A stretch of DNA of 64,000 bases from contig CALRJS020000017.1 of the NCBI GenBank assembly GCA_943367595.1, positions 9,648 to 73,647 on the forward strand, in the 5' to 3' direction. How positions within the stretch are numbered: position 1 is the stretch's first letter; every line of letters begins with the position of its first letter. The DNA comes from MW101C3 sp943367595 (GTDB lineage Bacteria; Cyanobacteriota; Cyanobacteriia; PCC-6307; Cyanobiaceae). The notes beneath the pieces were generated by a model. That model saw only the letters and a program-made list of their open reading frames with translations. It searched no databases and was not told the origin of the DNA. Positions 50,681 to 59,784 of this stretch are shown here, in pieces. Both the position numbers and the translations under genes were made by a program.

Positions 50681-52212
50681 TCACGTTCCAGCGCCCCCGG
50701 CTGGCTATCGGCCATCCAGGGGGCGGAGCTTGCCTCGGGCGGCGGCAGTGTGGCTGCAGCGCTGTTGTGGGCAGGCGTTTCGCGCAGCACCGCCACCCGC
50801 CGGGACGACTCGCCGCAGCTGCGGGGCGTGGGAAAGATCTTGCCGGGGTTGGCCCGTCCCAGCGGGTCGAAGGCGCGACGCACCAGCTGCATGGTGTCGA
50901 GGTCGTCGTGGGAGAACATCCAATCGAGGTAGCAGCGCTTGTCGGCGCCCACGCCGTGCTCCCCGGTGATGCTGCCGCCGGCCTCGATGCAGAGCCGCAG
51001 GATCTCGGCACCCAGGGCCTGCACCTTCTCCTGCACGCCGGGCTCACCTGCCGTGTAAAGGATCAGCGGGTGCAGGTTGCCGTCGCCGGCGTGGAACACA
51101 TTGGCCACGGGTAGGCCGTAGTGGCGGCTCAACTGCTCGATCGCCGCCAGCACCGAAGGCAGGGCACTGCGGGGCACCACCCCGTCCTGCACGTAATAGG
51201 TGGGGGTGATGCGCCCCACCGCCGCGAATGCCGATTTGCGGCCCTTCCACAGCTGAGCCCGGTCGGCCTCCTGCTCCGCCTGGCGGATCGAGCGGGCCCC
51301 GGCCTCACGGCACAGGTCGCTGGCCAGAGCCACCGCCGCCGCCACCTCCCGCGCCTGGCCGTCGAGCTCGATCAGCAGCACCGCCGCCGCTTCGCGCGGA
51401 TACTCGTCCACCCCGAAGAGGTCGTCGACGGCGTTGATCGTGAAGTTGTCCATGATCTCCATCCCCGCCGGCAGCACCCCGGCGGCCGTGACCCGGCGCA
51501 CCGCTTCACCGGCCGCCTCCATCGTGACGAAATCGGCCAGCAGCACCTGAACGTTGGGGGTCTGGGGCAGCAGGCGCAGGGTGATCGCCGTGGCGATGCC
51601 CAGGGTGCCTTCGCTGCCGATGAACACGCCGCGCAGATCCAGACCGGGCAGCTCCGCCAGCGGTCCCCCCAGCCGGGTGAGCGTGCCGTCGGGGAGCACC
51701 ACTTCAAGCTCCAGCACGTGGTTGCTGGTGACGCCGTACTTGAGGCAATGGACGCCACCGGCGTTCTCGGCCACGTTGCCGCCGATGCTGCACACCACCT
51801 GGCTGGACGGATCAGGGGCGTAGTAGAAGCCGTCACCCGCCACCGCGCGGGTGACCCAGCTGTTGATCACGCCGGGCTGCACGGTGATGCGCTGGTTGTC
51901 GAGGTCGATCGCCAGCACCGAACGCATGCGGCTGGTGACCACCAGCAGGGCCTCCTGCTCCGCCACGGCGCCGCCCGAGAGCCCCGTGCCACTGCCACGG
52001 GCCACGAAGGGCACCCCAAGGGCATGGCAGCAGCGCAGGATCGCCACCACCTGCTCGGTGGTTTCCGGCAACACCACCAGCGGCGGCTCATGCCGGTGCA
52101 GGGTGAGGCCGTCGCTGTCGTAGGTGAGCAACTCCTGGCGCCGGGCCACCACGGCACGCGCCGGAAGCAGGCGGCGCAGCTGGCGTTCAACGGTGGACCA
52201 GGGCAGGCTCAC
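50662..52212 (-). CDS. glcD: Glycolate oxidase/dehydrogenase subunit GlcD (FAD-linked)
   Basis: Oxidises glycolate to glyoxylate in photorespiration. 516 residues: FAD-binding PCMH domain with VPFVARGSGTGLSGGA and CSIGGNVAENAGGVHCLKYGVT, then the FAD-linked oxidase C-terminal domain with FHAGDGNLHPLI and SITGEHGVGADKRCYL. The family also covers D-lactate dehydrogenases, but this sequence and its cyanobacterial context favour glycolate. GTG 52212 is the best start; the frame extends upstream only into the divergent promoter region. The C-terminal 60 residues are variable, Ala/Pro/Ser-rich. Confidence 0.93.
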   Translation of the reverse strand: MSLPWSTVERQLRRLLPARAVVARRQELLTYDSDGLTLHRHEPPLVVLPETTEQVVAILRCCHALGVPFVARGSGTGLSGGAVAEQEALLVVTSRMRSVLAIDLDNQRITVQPGVINSWVTRAVAGDGFYYAPDPSSQVVCSIGGNVAENAGGVHCLKYGVTSNHVLELEVVLPDGTLTRLGGPLAELPGLDLRGVFIGSEGTLGIATAITLRLLPQTPNVQVLLADFVTMEAAGEAVRRVTAAGVLPAGMEIMDNFTINAVDDLFGVDEYPREAAAVLLIELDGQAREVAAAVALASDLCREAGARSIRQAEQEADRAQLWKGRKSAFAAVGRITPTYYVQDGVVPRSALPSVLAAIEQLSRHYGLPVANVFHAGDGNLHPLILYTAGEPGVQEKVQALGAEILRLCIEAGGSITGEHGVGADKRCYLDWMFSHDDLDTMQLVRRAFDPLGRANPGKIFPTPRSCGESSRRVAVLRETPAHNSAAATLPPPEASSAPWMADSQPGALEREAVELF

Positions 52213-52438
52213 GGAGTTTCGGCCTGGATGTCGGCCTGGAGGTGGGGACGCTGGGCGGGCAGAACGGCCGGCAGGCCACCAGTGGTGGGCCTGTGACACC
52301 AGGCACATGGCCGAGGGCCAACAAGACCTTACCGAGCAGAGGCGGCAACCACCGCACCGACACATCTTGAGTCAGGATGGAGATCGGCCGAGCGGCATTG
52401 CGCTGTCGCGCCGTTCTCAATCGTCTGCGGATCGCGCC
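52213..52438. other. Divergent intergenic region between glcD and hemL
   Basis: 226 bp with the promoters of glcD (minus) and hemL (plus). TTGAGTCAGG (about 52367) is the most AT-rich start of a possible plus-strand -35, but no good -10 follows. I see no RNA gene. Confidence 0.45.
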
Positions 52439-53755
52439 TTGACCTCGGCCCCTGTGTCAGTTCCTGCCCTGAACACCAGCCGTTCCCAGGAACTCTTCGC
52501 CGCTGCCCAGAAGCTCATGCCCGGCGGCGTGAGCTCTCCGGTGCGGGCGTTCCGTTCCGTCGGCGGCCAACCGATCGTGTTCGATCGCGTCCAGGGGGCC
52601 TACGCCTGGGATGTGGACGGCAACCGCTACATCGACTACATCGGCTCCTGGGGCCCGGCGATCTGCGGCCATGCCCACCCCAAGGTGATCGGCGCCCTGC
52701 GCAACGCCCTGGGCAAAGGCACCAGCTTCGGCGCCCCCTGCGCCCTGGAGAACCAGCTGGCGCAGATGGTGATCGATGCCGTCCCTTCCGTGGAGATGGT
52801 GCGCTTCGTGAACTCCGGCACCGAAGCCTGCATGTCGGTGCTGCGGCTGATGAGGGCCTTCACCGGACGCGAGAAGCTGATCAAGTTCGAGGGCTGCTAC
52901 CACGGCCACGCCGACATGTTCCTGGTGAAGGCGGGTTCGGGCGTGGCCACGCTCGGCCTGCCCGATTCCCCCGGCGTTCCCCGCAGCACCACCGCCAACA
53001 CGCTCACCGCCCCCTACAACGATCTGGAAGCGGTCAAGCGGCTCTTCGCTGAGAACCCCGGTGAAATAGCCGGGGTGATTCTTGAGCCGGTGGTGGGCAA
53101 TGCCGGCTTCCTGCCCCCCGAACCTGGCTTCCTGGAGGGTCTGCGCGAGATCACCACCGAAAACGGGGCTCTGCTCACCTTCGATGAAGTGATGACCGGC
53201 TTCCGCATCAGTTACGGCGGTGCCCAGGCCCGTTTCGGCATCACCCCCGATCTCACCACGATGGGCAAGGTGATCGGTGGCGGGCTGCCGGTGGGCGCCT
53301 ACGGCGGCCGCGCCGACATCATGGCCATGGTAGCGCCGGCCGGGCCGATGTATCAGGCAGGCACATTGAGTGGCAACCCGCTGGCAATGACCGCCGGCAT
53401 CCACACCCTTGAACTGCTGCGCCAGCCAGGCACTTACGAGAAACTTGAGGCCACCACCTCGCGGCTGATCGCCGGCATCCTGGCGGCAGGCAGGGATGCG
53501 GGCCTGCCGATCTGCGGCGGCAGCATCAGCGCCATGTTCGGCTTTTTCCTCTGCGACGGGCCGGTGCGCAACTTCGAAGACGCCAAAGCCGCCGACACCG
53601 AGCGCTTCGGCAAGCTGCACCGCGCCATGCTCGAGCGCGGCGTCTACCTGGCACCAAGCGCGTTTGAAGCCGGCTTCACCTCGCTGGCCCACAGCGACGA
53701 GGACATCGACGCCACCCTCGAAGCCTTCCGGGCTGCTTTCGCTGCCATCGCCTGA
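52439..53755 (+). CDS. hemL: Glutamate-1-semialdehyde 2,1-aminomutase
   Basis: PLP enzyme that makes 5-aminolevulinate, the entry to all tetrapyrroles in cyanobacteria. 438 residues. Landmarks: AAQKLMPGGVSSPVRAFRSVGG, YHGHADMFLVKAGSG, and TMGKVIGGGLPVGAYGG with the Schiff-base Lys. TTG 52439 is the first start after the promoter region; GTG 52454 is a serious alternative because many homologues begin near there. It is divergent from glcD, and the transporter's binding-protein gene starts just 5 bp after its stop. Confidence 0.96.
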   Translation: MTSAPVSVPALNTSRSQELFAAAQKLMPGGVSSPVRAFRSVGGQPIVFDRVQGAYAWDVDGNRYIDYIGSWGPAICGHAHPKVIGALRNALGKGTSFGAPCALENQLAQMVIDAVPSVEMVRFVNSGTEACMSVLRLMRAFTGREKLIKFEGCYHGHADMFLVKAGSGVATLGLPDSPGVPRSTTANTLTAPYNDLEAVKRLFAENPGEIAGVILEPVVGNAGFLPPEPGFLEGLREITTENGALLTFDEVMTGFRISYGGAQARFGITPDLTTMGKVIGGGLPVGAYGGRADIMAMVAPAGPMYQAGTLSGNPLAMTAGIHTLELLRQPGTYEKLEATTSRLIAGILAAGRDAGLPICGGSISAMFGFFLCDGPVRNFEDAKAADTERFGKLHRAMLERGVYLAPSAFEAGFTSLAHSDEDIDATLEAFRAAFAAIA

Positions 53756-53760
53756 TCGGC

Positions 53761-54954
53761 ATGCAGAAGCGCCTTTCCCCCTCCCGCCGCCTCCTGCTGG
53801 CGATGATCGGGCTCGCCTTGGGGGTGGCTGGCTGTGGTGCCAACACCTCCGACAAGCCTCTCGATGTCAGCAAGGGGGTGCCGGTGGGAGCGGTGCTGGC
53901 TCTCACCAGCAACGCGAACGTCTACGGGCAGGACCAACAGCTGGGCCTCAAGCTGGCCGAACGCTGGTTCAAGGGAAAGGGAGTGCCGATCCAGCTCACC
54001 ATCGAAGATGGCGGTGGAGATGAGCAGGCCGCCAGTCAGGCCTTCAATCTCCTGATCGATGCCGGTGTGGTGGCCCTGATCGGTCCCACCCTCTCCCAGC
54101 AAGCCTTTGCCGCCGCCCCGATCGCCCAGCGCCGCGGGGTGCCTGTCGTCGCGCCCTCCAACACCGCCAAGGGCATTCCCCAGATCGGCAGCTTCATCAG
54201 CCGTGTTTCGGCCTCAAGCGCGGTGATCGCTCCGTTGGCGATCGAAGAAGCCTTGAAGCAGGATCCAACGATCAAGCGCACAGCGGTGTTCTTCGCTCAG
54301 GACGACGCTTACAGCACCTCAGAAGCCGAGATCTTCCAGAACGCCCTGGTGGCAAAGGGGCTGAAACCGGTCACCGTGCAACGCACCCAGTTGAACGACC
54401 AGGATTTTCAGAACCAGATCACTGCGGCGCTGCGGTTGAAGCCTGATCTGATCGTGATCTCGGCCCAGGCCGTCGATGGGGGCAACCTGATCCGCCAGCT
54501 GCGGGAGCTCGGCTACAAAGGCCGCATCGTGGTGGGCAACGGCATGAACACCCCGAACATCTATCCGATCTGTCAGATCTACTGCGACGGGATCCTGATT
54601 GCGCAGGCTTACAGCCCGGAGCTGAGCACAGCCACCAACCAAGCCTTCGTGAAGCTCTTCAAGGAGGCCTCTGGTGGCGCCATTCCCCCCCAGCTCACTG
54701 CCCAGGCCTTCACCGCCTATCAGGTGGTGGCCGAAGCGCTCACACGGCTGAACCGCCGCACGCCCCTCAACGGCCGGCCGCTGACCGAGGTGCGCCAGGA
54801 GTTGATGAAGGAACTGCTGGCCGGTCGGTACGACACACCCTTGGGTGAGATCGCCTTCACCCCAGAGGGTGAAGTGGTTCAGAAGCGCTTCTACGTTGCC
54901 CAGGTGCAGATGGTTCCGGGCGGGCAAAGCGGGCGCTTCGCCTTGCTCGATTGA
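53761..54954 (+). CDS. livJ: Branched-chain/neutral amino-acid ABC transporter, substrate-binding lipoprotein
   Basis: 397 residues, type I periplasmic binding protein. Lipobox LGVAGC places the lipidated Cys at residue 25. The mature part has the LivJ-type GAVLALTSNANVYGQDQQLGLKLAERWF, GGGDEQAASQAFNLLIDAGVVALIGPT and ITAALRLKPDLIVIS blocks. It binds leucine-like, or other neutral, amino acids in relatives (Nat-I type NatB in cyanobacteria), and is not the urea-binding UrtA, which has a different N-terminus. It starts 5 bp after hemL, and the permease gene overlaps its stop. Confidence 0.9.
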   Translation: MQKRLSPSRRLLLAMIGLALGVAGCGANTSDKPLDVSKGVPVGAVLALTSNANVYGQDQQLGLKLAERWFKGKGVPIQLTIEDGGGDEQAASQAFNLLIDAGVVALIGPTLSQQAFAAAPIAQRRGVPVVAPSNTAKGIPQIGSFISRVSASSAVIAPLAIEEALKQDPTIKRTAVFFAQDDAYSTSEAEIFQNALVAKGLKPVTVQRTQLNDQDFQNQITAALRLKPDLIVISAQAVDGGNLIRQLRELGYKGRIVVGNGMNTPNIYPICQIYCDGILIAQAYSPELSTATNQAFVKLFKEASGGAIPPQLTAQAFTAYQVVAEALTRLNRRTPLNGRPLTEVRQELMKELLAGRYDTPLGEIAFTPEGEVVQKRFYVAQVQMVPGGQSGRFALLD

Positions 54955-55880
54955 GCGACACCGTGGATCACCTGCTGCAGGTGCTGCTCAATGGCCTGGC
55001 CAGCGGGGCCGTCTATGCCCTCTTTGCCCTGGGGTACACGCTGGTCTTCTCGGTGCTCGGGGTGATCAACTTCGCGCAAGGGGCCCTGTTCACGCTCGGG
55101 GCCTATTTCACTTATCTGCTGATCGGCGGCAGCGTGGGCTCCAACGGCCTGCTCGCAGGCGTCCAGCTGCCCTTTGCTCTGCCCTTCTGGCTGGCCTTGC
55201 TGCTGGCCGGCATCGGCGCCGCCGGCATGGGCGTGCTGGTGGAAGCCAGCGCTTTTGCACCCTTGCGCCAGCGGCGCGCCGAGCCGCTGCTCTATCTCAT
55301 CTCCAGCCTGGGCGCTGGGGTCGTGATCGTGAATGTGGTGCAGTTGCTGATGGGCGCCGAAAGCTATTCGATCCCCGCCGCCACCCTGGCAGAGCTGCCA
55401 GCCACCATCCGGATCGGAGCAGCCCAGGTGCGCTCTGTGCAACTGCTGCTGATGGCGGTGGCTGCCATCGTGCTGGTCACGCTGACGCTCTGGCTGGAAG
55501 GCAGTCGCATGGGCAAGGCTCTGCAGGCCGTCTCGGAAGATCCAGACACCGCCAGGCTGCTGGGCATCAATGCCGGGGCCATGATCCGGCTCGCCTTTGC
55601 ACTGAGCGGCTTTCTTGCCGGCGTGGCCGGTGGGCTGGTGGGGCTCAGCGTGAGCATTTCCGGGCCGTACTTCGGGATCGGCTTCGGCATCAAGGCCCTC
55701 GGGGTTCTGGTGCTTGGCGGCCTGGGCAGTGTGCCCGGAGCGATGCTGGGGGGTCTGGTGGTTGGCCTGGCCGAGGCCCTCGTGCCCGCCGACTTTTCCG
55801 GCTACAAAGACGGGGTGGCCTATGCCTTTCTGTTCGCAGTGCTCTTGCTTCGGCCCCAGGGGTTGCTGGGGAAACCCTGA
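54951..55880 (+). CDS. livH: Branched-chain/neutral amino-acid ABC transporter permease LivH-type
   Basis: 309 residues, integral-membrane permease of the Liv/Nat system with about eight hydrophobic helices. QVLLNGLASGAVYALFALGYTLVFSVLGVINFAQG at the N-terminus is the LivH hallmark, and the ABC-coupling loop EDPDTARLLGINAGAMIRLAF (EAA-type) is intact. TTG 54951 overlaps the binding-protein stop (TTGA); GTG 54963 would skip four residues. It is followed 10 bp later by livM. Confidence 0.92.
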   Translation: MSDTVDHLLQVLLNGLASGAVYALFALGYTLVFSVLGVINFAQGALFTLGAYFTYLLIGGSVGSNGLLAGVQLPFALPFWLALLLAGIGAAGMGVLVEASAFAPLRQRRAEPLLYLISSLGAGVVIVNVVQLLMGAESYSIPAATLAELPATIRIGAAQVRSVQLLLMAVAAIVLVTLTLWLEGSRMGKALQAVSEDPDTARLLGINAGAMIRLAFALSGFLAGVAGGLVGLSVSISGPYFGIGFGIKALGVLVLGGLGSVPGAMLGGLVVGLAEALVPADFSGYKDGVAYAFLFAVLLLRPQGLLGKP

Positions 55881-55890
55881 TCAGCAAGGT

Positions 55891-56796
55891 GTGAGCGACC
55901 TCTCCCTGCTGGTGCAGATGGGGCTGGGCGCCCTGCTCGCCCTTTCGGTCTACCTGCCGCTGCGTGCAGGCCAGCTGTCACTCGCCACCCCGGGCTTCTA
56001 TGCGATCGGCGGCTATGTGGCCGCACTGCTGTCCACACGCTGGCCAGCGCTGGCCGGCAGCGGAGCGCTCTATCCCTTGCCCTCGCTGCTGCTGGAAATG
56101 GTGCTGGCCACAGGGTTGGCCACAGGGCTGGCGTTGCTGATCGGCCGGCCGGTGCTTCAGCTGCGGGGCATCTATCTGGCGATCGCCACGATCGCCCTGG
56201 TGGAGATTCTGCGGGTGGTGAACCTCAACGCCGGCTGGAGTGGTGGTGCGGTGGGCATCTTTGCGATCCCGCAGCCGTTCAACGGCCCGCAGGGCTATCT
56301 GATCTGCACGGCGTTGCTGCTGGCGTTCTGCTGCTGGCTGTGCGCCCGGCTGGAGCAGATGCGCCTTGGCCGGGCGATGGCCGCCATGAGGGAAGACGAG
56401 CTGGCCGCCCGCTGCATGGGGGTGCCCACGGCCCAGGTGGCCTTGAGCGCCTTTGTGCTCAGCGCTGCAATCGCAGCTCTCACCGGTGTTGTGGCCGCCC
56501 ATTTCCTCAACACCTGGAACGCCCGCCAAGGCAGCTTTGATGCCAGCATCACCACCCTCGCTTTCGTGGTGTTCGGGGGTTCCCGCACCTGGCTCGGGCC
56601 GGTGCTGGGTGGCCTCGTTCTCACCGCCCTGCCCGAACTGCTGCGGTCGGTGGGTGATCTGCGCCTGATCGTGTTCGGCCTGGTGATCCTGGTGGGACCG
56701 ATCCTGGCGCCGCAGGGCCTGATCACACCAGAACGGCTGGCCGCCCTGGTTCACGCCCTGCCACTGCCAACGGCCAAGAAAAGCACCTCGGCATGA
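55891..56796 (+). CDS. livM: Branched-chain/neutral amino-acid ABC transporter permease LivM-type
   Basis: 301 residues, second permease subunit, with about eight helices. PLRAGQLSLATPGFYAIGGYVAALLS and LQLRGIYLAIATIALVEILRVV match LivM; the cytoplasmic EAA loop is EDELAARCMGVPTAQVALSAF. GTG 55891 follows AAGG closely; the frame upstream only mirrors livH. Its stop overlaps the livG start as ATGA, an obvious translational coupling. Confidence 0.92.
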   Translation: MSDLSLLVQMGLGALLALSVYLPLRAGQLSLATPGFYAIGGYVAALLSTRWPALAGSGALYPLPSLLLEMVLATGLATGLALLIGRPVLQLRGIYLAIATIALVEILRVVNLNAGWSGGAVGIFAIPQPFNGPQGYLICTALLLAFCCWLCARLEQMRLGRAMAAMREDELAARCMGVPTAQVALSAFVLSAAIAALTGVVAAHFLNTWNARQGSFDASITTLAFVVFGGSRTWLGPVLGGLVLTALPELLRSVGDLRLIVFGLVILVGPILAPQGLITPERLAALVHALPLPTAKKSTSA

Positions 56797-57566
56797 TCGG
56801 CACACCACTGCTGGAACTGGAGGCGGTCACCAGGAGCTTCGGAGGGTTGATCGCCGTGAACCGGGTGTCGCTGCAGGTGGAAGCCGGGTCGATCACCGGG
56901 CTGATCGGACCGAACGGGGCTGGCAAGACCACGCTCTTCAACCTGATCTCAGGGCTGACGCCTCCCGATGCGGGCCGGATCCTCTGGAACGGCGCCGCCA
57001 TCGACGGCTTGCCGCCGGAACGGGTGAACCGGCTGGGCATCGCCCGCACCTTTCAGAACCTGCGCCTGTTCGGACCGCTCAGCTGCCTCGACAACGTGCT
57101 GGTGGGACTGCACAGCGCCGACAGAGCACCTCTGCTCGGCGCCCTGCTGAACCGGTCTGCCTTCCGCCGCCAGCAGGGCCAGCTGCGTCAGCGAGCCCAT
57201 GAGCTGCTGGAGCTGCTGGAGCTGGATCACCTGGCGCACCAGCCGGCCGACAGCCTCGCCTATGGGCTGAGGCGCCGGCTGGAGATGGCCCGTGCACTGG
57301 CCACCGGCCCCAGGTTGTTGTTGCTCGATGAGCCGGCTGCCGGCATGAATCCGGCCGAAAAAGCCACACTCGCCGATCTGATTCGGCGGCTGCGTCAGCA
57401 CTTCGATCTCACCGTGCTCGTGATCGAGCACCACGTCCCCTTGATGATGCGCCTGTGCGATCGCCTTGCCGTGCTCAACTTCGGGCAGCGGATCGCTGAA
57501 GGGCCCCCCGCTGAGGTACGCAACGATCCACTGGTGATCGAGGCCTACCTGGGGAGCCAGACATGA
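56793..57566 (+). CDS. livG: ABC transporter ATPase LivG-type
   Basis: 257 residues. Walker A GPNGAGKTTLFNLISGL, Q-loop ARTFQNLRLF, signature SLAYGLRRRLEMARAL (YGxxRRLE-type), Walker B LLLLDEPAAGMNP and switch His in VIEHHVPLMM are all intact. The LivG-specific long insert between Q-loop and signature is present. ATGA overlap with livM before and with livF after. The set binding protein-livH-livM-livG-livF is complete. Confidence 0.95.
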   Translation: MIGTPLLELEAVTRSFGGLIAVNRVSLQVEAGSITGLIGPNGAGKTTLFNLISGLTPPDAGRILWNGAAIDGLPPERVNRLGIARTFQNLRLFGPLSCLDNVLVGLHSADRAPLLGALLNRSAFRRQQGQLRQRAHELLELLELDHLAHQPADSLAYGLRRRLEMARALATGPRLLLLDEPAAGMNPAEKATLADLIRRLRQHFDLTVLVIEHHVPLMMRLCDRLAVLNFGQRIAEGPPAEVRNDPLVIEAYLGSQT

Positions 57567-58300
57567 GCGGGGTTCCGCCAGGCGGACCCACGCCGCTGCT
57601 GGCCCTGCGCGGGCTCACGGTCCGCTACGGGGCGATCCAGGCCCTCGGCGATGTGAACCTCGAACTCCACAGCGGCGAGCTGGTGGCGCTGCTCGGTGCC
57701 AACGGCGCCGGCAAAAGCACCACGCTGCGCGCAGTCTCCCGATTGGTGGACGCCGCCGCGGGATCGGTGGAATGGAAGGGTCAGACGCTCGCCTCGTTGT
57801 CCACCGAAGCCACGGTGCGCCTTGGCATCGGCCATTGCCCGGAAGGCCGCCGGGTGCTGGCCCGCCAGAGCGTGGCCACCAATCTGGAGCTGGGGGCCTT
57901 CCTGCGGCGTGACGCCAAGGCGATCCACGCCGACCTCGACTGGTGCTACAGCCTGTTTCCGCGCCTTGCTGATCGGCGCCGCCAGCCGGCCGGCAGCCTC
58001 TCGGGGGGCGAGCAGCAGATGCTGGCGATCGCCCGTTCCCTGATGGGACGGCCGGAACTGCTGATGCTGGATGAGCCAAGCCTTGGACTCGCCCCCCGGC
58101 TGGTGGAGGAACTGATGGCGGTGCTCCACACGCTGCACAGCCAGGGCCTCACGATCCTGCTGGTCGAGCAGAACGCCCAGGCAGCCTTGGCGATCGCCGA
58201 CCGTGGCGTGGTGCTCGAAGCTGGCACGGTGCAATTGCGTGGCTCTGCCGCTGCCTTGCTCGCCGACGACGAGCTGCGCGCCAGCTATCTGGGCGCTTGA
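57563..58300 (+). CDS. livF: ABC transporter ATPase LivF-type
   Basis: 245 residues. Walker A GANGAGKSTTLRAVS, Q-loop at CPEGRRVLA (LivF type), signature SLSGGEQQMLAIARSL, Walker B LLMLDEPSLGLAPRLVEE and the switch His region LLVEQN (Gln in place of His, as usual for LivF). ATGA overlap with livG. The last gene of the transporter; a 107-bp gap follows, with no clear terminator. Confidence 0.95.
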   Translation: MSGVPPGGPTPLLALRGLTVRYGAIQALGDVNLELHSGELVALLGANGAGKSTTLRAVSRLVDAAAGSVEWKGQTLASLSTEATVRLGIGHCPEGRRVLARQSVATNLELGAFLRRDAKAIHADLDWCYSLFPRLADRRRQPAGSLSGGEQQMLAIARSLMGRPELLMLDEPSLGLAPRLVEELMAVLHTLHSQGLTILLVEQNAQAALAIADRGVVLEAGTVQLRGSAAALLADDELRASYLGA

Positions 58301-58407
58301 GGGCACGTCAGCACTCAGGCCTGCTCTGTTCTTCGCACCAACGTCCCGGGCGCCTATCGACGCCGATGCGCCCTGAATAGGCTGCGACCGTCCGGCCTGC
58401 AACCGCC

Positions 58408-59784
58408 ATGCCACGCGAGCGCTTCTTTCTGGAGTTGGAGCCGCCGGCTGAAGCTCTGCGCGGCCGACCCCATGTGGTGATCGTGGGAGGGGGTTTTGCT
58501 GGCCTGTCGGCGTGCAAAGCCCTCGCCGGCGCCGATGTTCGCGTGACGCTGATCGACAAGCGCAACTACAACCTGTTCCAACCGCTGCTGTATCAGGTGT
58601 CCACTGGGCTGGTGGCTCCGGGGGATGTGACCGTGCCGCTGCGGCTGCTGGTGGGGCGGCAGCGCAATGTGCAGGTGTTGATGGGGGAGGTGAAGGAAAT
58701 CGACGCTGAGGCGAAGGAGCTGGTGTTCAACGAGCGCCGCTTCAGCTACGACCACCTGATCCTGGCGGCAGGTTCCGGCAGCTCCTATTTCGGCCACGAC
58801 GAATGGCAGGCGATCGCCCCGCCGATGAAGCAGCTGGACGACGCCCTGGAGATCCGCGAGCGGTTGCTGCTGGCGATGGAGGAGGCGGAGCAGACGCCCG
58901 AGGCGGAGAAGCGGCGTCTGCTGCAGTCCGTGGTGGTGGTGGGAGGCGGACCCACCGGCTGTGAGCTGGCGGGGTCCGTGTCGGAGCTGCTGCGCCACGC
59001 CCTGGCCAGGGATTTCCGCCAGCTCGATCCTGAAGACACCCGCATCCTGTTGGTGGATCCCGGCGATCGCCTGCTGCGGGGCATGCATCCCGATCTGGGC
59101 GCCGGCGCCCGACGCTTCCTGGAATCCATCGGCGTGGAGGTGCTGCTGGGGGGCCGGGTGAAGGCCATCGAGCCGGGGCGGGTCACGATCAGCACCGCCG
59201 CTGGCGAGCAGGTGCGGGAGGCGGCCACGGTGTGCTGGACGGCGGGGGTGAAGGCGTCCCCACTGGGTGCCCGGCTGGCTGAGGCCACCGGCGTGCCCCT
59301 CGACCGGGGCGGCCGGGTGCCGGTGGAGGCGGATTTCTCCGTGCCCGGTCATCCCGAGATCCGGGTGGTGGGTGACCTCTGCGCCTATACCCCCAGCCCG
59401 GGCGCCAGCCCGCTGCCGGGGCTGGCCAGCGTGGCGGTGCAGATGGGCAGCTGGGTGGCCCGTGATCTGCGGGCCGGGCTGGAAGGCCGCCCGCAGGCGC
59501 CATTCCGTTTCGTGGATTTCGGCTCGATGGCGATCCTGGGGCGCCTGCACGCCGAAGCCGACCTGCGCGGCTGGCGCGTTGACGGCCCGCTGGGCTGGCT
59601 GATCTGGGGCGTGGCCCACCTGGGCTTCATGCCCGCCAACGAGAACAGGGTGAGCCTGCTGGTCAAATGGCTGTGGGCGATCGCCGCCCGGCAGCGCGGC
59701 TCCCTGCTGATCATGGGAGAACCGCGCTTCGAGGAGGGTGTGCCGGAGGGCTCTGCGGCTACAGACCCGGGCTGCTCTGCATGA
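58408..59784 (+). CDS. ndbB: Type-2 NADH dehydrogenase (NDH-2)
   Basis: Non-proton-pumping NAD(P)H:quinone oxidoreductase, peripheral on the thylakoid or plasma membrane. 458 residues with two nucleotide-binding motifs: HVVIVGGGFAGLSACKAL (FAD) near the N-terminus and SVVVVGGGPTGCELAGS (NADH) near 175, and LFQPLLYQVSTG and VGDLCAY conserved blocks; a C-terminal amphipathic region (VSLLVKWLWAIAARQRG) suits membrane association. Cyanobacteria have several (NdbA-C); I call it ndbB loosely. ATG 58408. Overlaps the convergent SDR by 26 bp. Confidence 0.9.
   Translation: MPRERFFLELEPPAEALRGRPHVVIVGGGFAGLSACKALAGADVRVTLIDKRNYNLFQPLLYQVSTGLVAPGDVTVPLRLLVGRQRNVQVLMGEVKEIDAEAKELVFNERRFSYDHLILAAGSGSSYFGHDEWQAIAPPMKQLDDALEIRERLLLAMEEAEQTPEAEKRRLLQSVVVVGGGPTGCELAGSVSELLRHALARDFRQLDPEDTRILLVDPGDRLLRGMHPDLGAGARRFLESIGVEVLLGGRVKAIEPGRVTISTAAGEQVREAATVCWTAGVKASPLGARLAEATGVPLDRGGRVPVEADFSVPGHPEIRVVGDLCAYTPSPGASPLPGLASVAVQMGSWVARDLRAGLEGRPQAPFRFVDFGSMAILGRLHAEADLRGWRVDGPLGWLIWGVAHLGFMPANENRVSLLVKWLWAIAARQRGSLLIMGEPRFEEGVPEGSAATDPGCSA

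Noticed and set aside
50411..50932. Plus-strand open frame of 173 codons through the 15-bp array (AQN-type pentapeptide repeats)
   Set aside because: It has no ribosome site, runs antisense into conserved glcD coding sequence, and openness follows from the repeat and the high G+C; no homology signal.
53761..58300. Urea transporter (urtABCDE)
   Set aside because: The binding protein lacks the longer UrtA N-terminal pattern and no urease genes are near; a neutral/branched amino-acid system is the better call.
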